From Nocardia brasiliensis ATCC 700358 (GTDB taxonomy: Bacteria > Actinomycetota > Actinomycetes > Mycobacteriales > Mycobacteriaceae), in contig NC_018681.1 in the NCBI RefSeq assembly GCF_000250675.2, forward strand, positions 8,866,001 to 8,930,000: a DNA stretch of 64,000 nt, written 5' to 3'. Below the pieces are notes generated by a model. It made no database searches, was not told the origin of the DNA, and saw only the letters and a list, made by a program, of their open reading frames with translations. The stretch's first letter is position 1, and each line of letters opens with the position of its first letter. The translations under genes and the position numbers were made by a program. Below, piece by piece: positions 59,436 through 64,000 of the stretch.

Positions 59436-60658
59436 AAACTCGGGACTCCGTCGTCGTCACCGGCTACGCGGCCACCACCTCGCTGGCCGGCGACATGGAC
59501 ACGACCTGGTCCGAGTTGCTGCTCGGGCACAGCGGGATCGGCGAGCTGACCGACGATTTCGTGCGCGATTACGACCTGCCGGTGCGCATCGGCGGCAAGT
59601 TGACGACACCGCCCGGCGCCCACCTGACCAGGGTCGAGCAGCGGCGACTGTCCTACGTCGAACAACTGGCCCTGGTGCTGGGCCGCGCGGTGTGGCGCAG
59701 CGCGGGCGCGCCCGAGGTGGACGGCGAGCGGCTGGCCGTCGCGATCGGCACCGGGCTCGGCGGCGCGGACGCGCTCATCGGCGCGGTCGACGCGATGCGC
59801 GGCGGCGGCTACCGGAAGGTGCCGCCGCTGTCGGTGCCGATGGTGATGCCGAACGGCCCCGCCGCCACGGTCGGCCTCGAAATCGGCGCCAAGGCAGGCG
59901 TTTTCGCTCCCGTATCGGCCTGCTCATCCGGTTCGGAAGCGATCGCGAACGCGTGGCGCCTGATCCGGACCGGCGAGGCCGACGTAGTGGTGGCGGGCGG
60001 AGTGGAGGGGCATATCCACGAGGTGCCGATCGCCAGCTTCGCCATCATGCGCGCGATGAGCACTCGCAACGACGAACCGCAACGGGCGTCCCGGCCGTTC
60101 GACCGGGACCGGGACGGGTTCGTCTTCGGTGAGGCGGGCGCGCTGCTGGTGCTCGAATCGGAGCGGCACGCACGGGCGCGCGGCGCCGAGATCCACGGGC
60201 GCGTGCTCGGTGCGGGCATCACCTCCGACTCCTTCCATATCGTGGCTTCCGAACCCGAGGGCGTGGGCGCGGCCCGCGCGATGCGCAAGGCGATCCAGAC
60301 GGCGGGACTGCAGGCTTCGGACATCCAGCACATCAATGCCCACGCGACCTCGACCTCGATCGGCGACGCCTCCGAGGCCAACGCGATCGCCGCGGTCGCC
60401 CCCGCGGCCTCGGTCTATGCGCCCAAATCCGCACTCGGCCACTCGATCGGCGCGGTCGGCGCGCTGGAATCGCTGGTCACCCTGTTGACGCTGCGGGATC
60501 AGATCGTCCCGCCCACCCTGAATCTCGACCACCAGGACCCGGCGATCGACCTGGATATCGTGGCCGGCGCGCCGCGCGCCCAGCGGATCGAGTACGCGCT
60601 GAACAATTCGTTCGGGTTCGGCGGGCACAACGTCGCGCTGGCCTTCGGCCGGGTCTAG
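59414..60658 (+). CDS. Beta-ketoacyl-ACP synthase, KasA/FabF type
   Basis: A 414-residue condensing enzyme with the complete Cys-His-His set: Cys170 (SACSSGS), His310 (NAHATST) and His343 (GHSIG), plus Lys338. Size and motifs fit mycobacterial KasA/KasB, which elongate meromycolate chains, yet it stands outside a FAS-II operon and has its own TetR regulator. It may therefore serve a specialised lipid. Start GTG at 59414, which overlaps the TGA of a four-codon frame ATG ACA TCG TGA. A thioesterase gene follows. Confidence 0.92.
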   Translation: MTVTIASETRDSVVVTGYAATTSLAGDMDTTWSELLLGHSGIGELTDDFVRDYDLPVRIGGKLTTPPGAHLTRVEQRRLSYVEQLALVLGRAVWRSAGAPEVDGERLAVAIGTGLGGADALIGAVDAMRGGGYRKVPPLSVPMVMPNGPAATVGLEIGAKAGVFAPVSACSSGSEAIANAWRLIRTGEADVVVAGGVEGHIHEVPIASFAIMRAMSTRNDEPQRASRPFDRDRDGFVFGEAGALLVLESERHARARGAEIHGRVLGAGITSDSFHIVASEPEGVGAARAMRKAIQTAGLQASDIQHINAHATSTSIGDASEANAIAAVAPAASVYAPKSALGHSIGAVGALESLVTLLTLRDQIVPPTLNLDHQDPAIDLDIVAGAPRAQRIEYALNNSFGFGGHNVALAFGRV

Positions 60659-60663
60659 GCGGT

Positions 60664-60682
60664 CGGGCGGGCGGGCGGGCGG
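60664..60682. repeat. CGGG tandem repeat (G-quadruplex motif)
   Basis: Four CGGG units and a partial one give GGGCGGGCGGGCGGG, four G-triplets with single-base loops, the tightest form of a parallel G-quadruplex motif. It lies six bases after the KAS stop, in the leader of the thioesterase gene on the coding strand. Confidence 0.7.
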
Positions 60683-60772
60683 AGCCCGGAATCCCGGGTG
60701 CGCGGCGGCCGTTGTACAACGGTTGACGACGCACAACCAGCAATGCCGCCGAACCGAAGGACGGACAACGAC

Positions 60773-61567
60773 GTGAGCGACGCCTTCTACGTGCCCGATC
60801 CGGATGATCCGCAGCGGTTCGTCTCGACCGAACTGACCCGCGGCCCCTGGTCACCGGACGCGCAGCACGCCGGTCCGCCGTCCGCCCTGCTCGGCCACGC
60901 GATCGAGCGGTGCGAGCCGCGCGAAGGCTTCCAGGTCGGCCGGGTCTCGGTGGAGATTCTCGGCCCGGTACCGCTCGAGCCGCTGACCGTCCGGACCCGC
61001 GTCGCGCGACCCGGCCGCAGCGTCGAGTTGATCGAAGCGACGCTGTCAACCGAACGCGGTCCGATGCTGCAGGCCAACGCGTGGCGATTCAAACGCGCCG
61101 AGCCGGAACTCGAACTGCCCGAACGGATCCTGCCGCAGGGCCTGCGTCCCGGTCCGGCGCACGCCACTCCGGAGCCCTTCCCCTCCGATCAGCCGGTCGG
61201 GTTCCACACCGGTATCGAATACCGTTTCATCACAGGGTCTTTCGTCGACCCCGGCCCGGCGATCTGCTGGATCCGGCTGAAGTACCCGATCGTCGCGGGC
61301 ACCGACCCGAGTCCGCTGGAACGCGCGCTGGCCGCCGCCGATTCGGGCAATGGCGTCAGCTCCGTACTGGACTGGTCGGCGTACCTGTTCATCAACACCG
61401 ACCTGACCGTCACACTGCATCGCCAGCCCGCGGGGGAATGGGTGTGCCTCGATGCGGCCACCTACCCGCAGCCGCACGGCATCGGCCTCGCCGAATCCGC
61501 GCTGTACGACGAGAAAGGCCCACTCGGACGCAGCACCCAGACGCTGTTGCTGGCGCCGCGCGGCTAG
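60773..61567 (+). CDS. Acyl-CoA thioesterase-family (double hotdog) protein
   Basis: A 264-residue protein with two hotdog-like halves: N-terminal GPWSPDAQHAGPPSALLGHAIERC (about 23-46) and C-terminal region with DWSAYLFINTDLTVTLHR. It resembles the TesB-like thioesterase family that releases fatty acids from CoA or ACP. Following a KAS gene, it may release or proofread its product. The GTG at 60773 is used; an ATG at 60743 is possible. It ends three bases from the convergent VOC gene. Confidence 0.82.
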   Translation: MSDAFYVPDPDDPQRFVSTELTRGPWSPDAQHAGPPSALLGHAIERCEPREGFQVGRVSVEILGPVPLEPLTVRTRVARPGRSVELIEATLSTERGPMLQANAWRFKRAEPELELPERILPQGLRPGPAHATPEPFPSDQPVGFHTGIEYRFITGSFVDPGPAICWIRLKYPIVAGTDPSPLERALAAADSGNGVSSVLDWSAYLFINTDLTVTLHRQPAGEWVCLDAATYPQPHGIGLAESALYDEKGPLGRSTQTLLLAPRG

Positions 61568-61570
61568 AGT

Positions 61571-61978
61571 TCAGGCGCGGCTGGAGATCTGCTGCACGGC
61601 CCAGCCGTTGCCGTCCGGGTCGGTGAAGAACACGAAGCCGACATTGTCGAGCGGGTCGGGCATCGGCCGCGGGTTCTCGCCGAGCACCTGCACCTCGCCG
61701 ACCTCGACGCCGCGAGCGGTCAACTCGGCGTGGGCTTTCCGGATATCGGGGACCACCAGCTGCAAGCCTTGCAGCGAGCCGGGTGCCATCGTCGTGAAGG
61801 AACCCGAGCCGATCACGATGGAGCAGCCGGAGCCCGGCGGCGTGAGCTGGACCATGCGCATCTCGTCGCCGAACGCCGTGTCGTGGTCCACGACGAATCC
61901 GAGTTTCTGCTCGTAGAATTCCTTGGCTCGGTCGACGTCCGATACGGGAACGATCACGACCTCGAGCGTCCAGTTCAT
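61571..61978 (-). CDS. VOC-family (glyoxalase-like) protein
   Basis: A 135-residue single VOC module (MNWTLEVVIVPVSDVDRAKE at the start, FYEQKLGF, then FFTDPDGNGWAVQQ near the end). Such proteins bind metals and act as lyases, dioxygenases or resistance proteins; the ligands here do not decide which. AAAGGACCC precedes the ATG at 61978. Same strand as the downstream side of the TetR gene at 62064 but separated by 85 bp. Confidence 0.85.
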   Translation of the reverse strand: MNWTLEVVIVPVSDVDRAKEFYEQKLGFVVDHDTAFGDEMRMVQLTPPGSGCSIVIGSGSFTTMAPGSLQGLQLVVPDIRKAHAELTARGVEVGEVQVLGENPRPMPDPLDNVGFVFFTDPDGNGWAVQQISSRA

Positions 61979-62063
61979 GGCGGGTCCTTTCGCAGCCTGG
62001 TGCGGTATTCCTACCAGTGCAGACCGAGCCGGGGGGCGGAACTCACCGGTCTCGTGCGGCGGT

Positions 62064-62708
62064 TCACCGCCGTTCCCAGCGCCAGGCGAACTCGCCCGGC
62101 GCCGGTGGCGGGCCCGGCAGGTCACCCTCGACGGTCAGACCCGCGATCAGCATGGCGAGCACCCGGCGGCGCAACTGCGCGGTACGCGCCGGATCGGGCA
62201 TCGAAATGGCGGCGCACGATTCGAGGACCAGGCCCAGATCCTCGGCGGTGACATCGGGACGCAGCTTTCCGGTGCCACGGGCGCGACGCACCAGTTCGGT
62301 GTTCACCTCACCCGCGTGCAGCACGTCGGGCAGCATCGATTCGTCCGGGGTGAAGGTACCCGCGAGATGCACGGTCAGCGAGTGCACATCGGCGTCGACG
62401 ACCCGCTCCAGGAAGCCGACCAGCGCCTGCCAGCCGTCCGGATCTTCCAGCGCCGCATCGGCTTCCAGGTTGTACCGGCGCAGGCCCTCGTGGCACAGCG
62501 TGCGCAGCAGCACCTCTTTGCTCGGGTAGCGGCGATACAGCGCGCTGATCCCCACGCCCGCGCGTTCGGCGACGGCCGCGATCGGCGCGTTGGCATCGGC
62601 CAGGAACACCGCACGCGCGGCCGCCAGGATGATCCCGTCGTTGCGGGCGGCCTGCGCCTTGCGCCCGGGCAAGCCCTTCTGAGCTGGGGTATCGGATGTT
62701 TTCGGCAT
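62064..62708 (-). CDS. TetR/AcrR-family regulator
   Basis: A 214-residue regulator with helix-turn-helix at about 38-75 (APIAAVAERAGVGISALYRRYPSKEVL) and a helical effector domain with the TetR_C pattern. It is divergent from the epoxide hydrolase gene, and an extended symmetric operator region fills the 85-bp gap, so it should control both genes. Effector perhaps an epoxide or the diol product (inference). Confidence 0.9.
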   Translation of the reverse strand: MPKTSDTPAQKGLPGRKAQAARNDGIILAAARAVFLADANAPIAAVAERAGVGISALYRRYPSKEVLLRTLCHEGLRRYNLEADAALEDPDGWQALVGFLERVVDADVHSLTVHLAGTFTPDESMLPDVLHAGEVNTELVRRARGTGKLRPDVTAEDLGLVLESCAAISMPDPARTAQLRRRVLAMLIAGLTVEGDLPGPPPAPGEFAWRWERR

Positions 62709-62726
62709 GATTTCAGGATAACACTT

Positions 62727-62780
62727 GAAACGGAATGATCCGTTCTGTTACGGTTCAAACAGAACAGAGCATTCCGTTTC
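62727..62780. promoter_or_regulatory. 54-bp nested dyad with two TetR-type operators
   Basis: Outer arms GAAACGGAATG (62727-62737) and CATTCCGTTTC (62770-62780) are perfect complements, and inner arms GTTCTGTT (62742-62749) and AACAGAAC (62758-62765) share the same centre. Within each side lies a local palindrome: AACGGA-ATGA-TCCGTT (62729-62744, perfect) and AACAGA-GCAT-TCCGTT (62763-62778, one mismatch). Confidence 0.7.
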
Positions 62781-62793
62781 ACTAGGAGATCAG

Positions 62794-63879
62794 ATGACCG
62801 CCATCACCCCCTTCCGCATCAACATCGACCAGGCCGAGCTGGACGACCTGCAGGCCCGACTGGCCCGCACCCGGTGGGCCGACCAGATCCCCGGCTCGGG
62901 CGAGACCTACGGGGTGAGCGTCGAGCGGGTCCGCCACCTGGTGAACTACTGGCGCGACGGGTTCGACTGGCGCGCGGTCGAGGCGAAGCTGAACGCCTAC
63001 CCGCAGTTCACCACCGAGATCGATGGCCAGAACATCCACTTCCTGCACGTGAAGTCGAAGCAGGACAACGCTTTTCCACTGATCCTCAGCCACGGCTGGC
63101 CGGGCACCTTCGTCGAATTCCTCGGCGTCATCGAGCCGCTCACCGCCGCCGGCTTCGATCTGGTGATCCCCTCGGTACCGGGCTACGGGTTCTCCGGACC
63201 GACCACGGCGGCCGGCTGGCACGACACCCGGATCGCCAAGGCGTGGGCCGAGCTGATGCGGCGCCTCGGATACGACAAGTACGGCGCGGTCGGCAACGAC
63301 GGCGGCGCCCAGATCTCCCCCGAACTCGGTCGTGTCGACCCCGAACACGTTGTCGCCGTGCAGGTTTCCCAGGTCTACTCGTTCCCGTCCGGCGACCCGG
63401 CCGAGTTGGCCGATCTCACCGAGGACGAGGCGCAGTCGCTGGCCACGCTGGACTGGTTCGCCAAGAACAAGATGGGGTTCAACATCCTGCAGTCCCAGCA
63501 GCCGCAGACGCTGGCGCACGCGCTGATGGATTCACCGGCCGGGCTGGTCGGCTGGAACAGCCAGCTGCTCGGCCCGGATCTGGACGACGAGTTCGTGCTC
63601 ACCAACATCGCGATCCATTGGCTCACCGGCACAGCGGGTTCCGCGATCCGGCACTACTTCGAGAAGGCGCGGGCCGAGCACAACGCCGAGCCGATCACGG
63701 TGCCGCTGTCGCTGTCCGGTTCGAAGGGGGATTTCCACGGCATCCGGCGCTTCGCCGAGCGCGATCACAGCAATATCGTGTCCTGGAAGACCCACGACGT
63801 GTACACGCACTACCTGCACCATGTCGCCCCCGAGCTGATGTCGGGCGAGATCGCCGGGTTCTTCGCGCAGTATCGCTGA
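62794..63879 (+). CDS. Epoxide hydrolase (EHN-domain alpha/beta hydrolase)
   Basis: A 361-residue enzyme of the microsomal-type epoxide hydrolase family. The N-terminal EHN domain (about 5-105) leads to the oxyanion motif HGWPG (100-104), nucleophile Asp169 (GND), and a C-terminal His in the THYLHHVAPE region. The usual GGHFAxxE ending is altered, so activity or specificity may differ. ACTAGGAG precedes the ATG. It should hydrate a hydrophobic epoxide to a diol. Divergent from its TetR regulator. Confidence 0.9.
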   Translation: MTAITPFRINIDQAELDDLQARLARTRWADQIPGSGETYGVSVERVRHLVNYWRDGFDWRAVEAKLNAYPQFTTEIDGQNIHFLHVKSKQDNAFPLILSHGWPGTFVEFLGVIEPLTAAGFDLVIPSVPGYGFSGPTTAAGWHDTRIAKAWAELMRRLGYDKYGAVGNDGGAQISPELGRVDPEHVVAVQVSQVYSFPSGDPAELADLTEDEAQSLATLDWFAKNKMGFNILQSQQPQTLAHALMDSPAGLVGWNSQLLGPDLDDEFVLTNIAIHWLTGTAGSAIRHYFEKARAEHNAEPITVPLSLSGSKGDFHGIRRFAERDHSNIVSWKTHDVYTHYLHHVAPELMSGEIAGFFAQYR

Positions 63880-63896
63880 GCGCATCGGTCCTGAGA

Positions 63897-64000
63897 CTGT
63901 CTCTTATGTCATCGAGATTCCCAGCCATGGTTCGTCTCGCTGTGCGCTGTTGTACTTGATCCAGCAACAGCACAACAGCTTTCGACAGGAAGAGAAAACC
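63897..64000. mobile_element. Possible left end of an IS4/IS50-type insertion sequence (partial)
   Basis: CTGTCTCTTAT at 63897-63907, followed by GTCATC, copies the first 11 bases of the Tn5/IS50-type transposon end (CTGTCTCTTATACACATCT) and then matches CATC after a one-base shift. The remaining 90 bp hold a small inverted repeat (GCTGTTGT 63946-63953, ACAACAGC 63972-63979) and end with ACAGGAAG, a likely ribosome binding site for a gene starting just past the window. The other end is not visible, so this remains a proposal. Confidence 0.4.

Noticed and set aside
63897..63913. Leftover Tn5 (Nextera) sequencing adapter
   Set aside because: The adapter reads CTGTCTCTTATACACATCT; here bases after the eleventh differ (GTCATC) and normal genomic-looking sequence follows, so adapter read-through is unlikely.
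1..64000. tRNA or rRNA genes
   Set aside because: None was recognised by eye in the intergenic regions; a covariance-model scan (for example tRNAscan-SE) would be decisive.

Overview
The window is high-GC actinobacterial DNA, most likely from Nocardia or a close mycolic-acid relative. This rests on GTG/TTG starts, many TetR regulators, a KasA-like ketoacyl synthase and, above all, gene order. Homologues of the Mycobacterium tuberculosis block Rv0423c-Rv0437c (thiC, xthA, GNAT, def, DUF3263, LytR_C, sodC, YbdK-type ligase, CDC48-like AAA ATPase, pssA, psd) are all present, but spread over about 37 kb by inserted cassettes. The genus is inferred from memory, not from a search.

Layout. 1-6.2 kb: an ECF41 sigma factor beside its likely target oxidoreductase, the pssA-psd phospholipid operon, a fabH-like gene with two palindromes in its promoter, and a 23-bp tandem repeat array. 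6.6-10.1 kb: a three-gene signalling operon of receiver/glutaredoxin-like/thioredoxin-reductase-like fusion, cyclic-nucleotide-domain histidine kinase, and UBP zinc-finger protein. 10.2-25 kb: a lipoprotein, the AAA ATPase, a membrane protein, an Mrp Na+/H+ antiporter operon (A/B fused, C, D, E, F, G), a PAP2 enzyme, and the sodC and def neighbourhoods. 25-39 kb: DNA repair, MpaB-like and acyl-CoA dehydrogenase genes sharing an upstream motif, homogentisate catabolism (hmgA-fahA), a secreted lipase, and thiC with a TPP riboswitch.

38.8-64 kb is accessory in character. It holds an unknown gene under a perfect LexA box, an SDR-SDR-Atu4866 operon opposite an XRE/MmyB regulator, and a GntR-controlled catabolic cluster (amidohydrolase, FAH hydrolase, extradiol-type VOC dioxygenase, SRPBCC, carotenoid-cleavage-type oxygenase, MFS). 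These are followed by P450, DoxX, dienelactone hydrolase, an FAD monooxygenase interrupted by one in-frame TGA, an ankyrin protein, a TetR-KAS-thioesterase group and a TetR-epoxide hydrolase pair with large dyad operators. The right edge looks like the start of an IS4/IS50-type element.

The two best candidates for undescribed biology are the 6.6-10.1 kb operon, in which both cysteine redox centres of the reductase-like protein are lost, and the 43.8-51.2 kb ring- or double-bond-cleavage cluster with twin TTTCGAAA palindromes.
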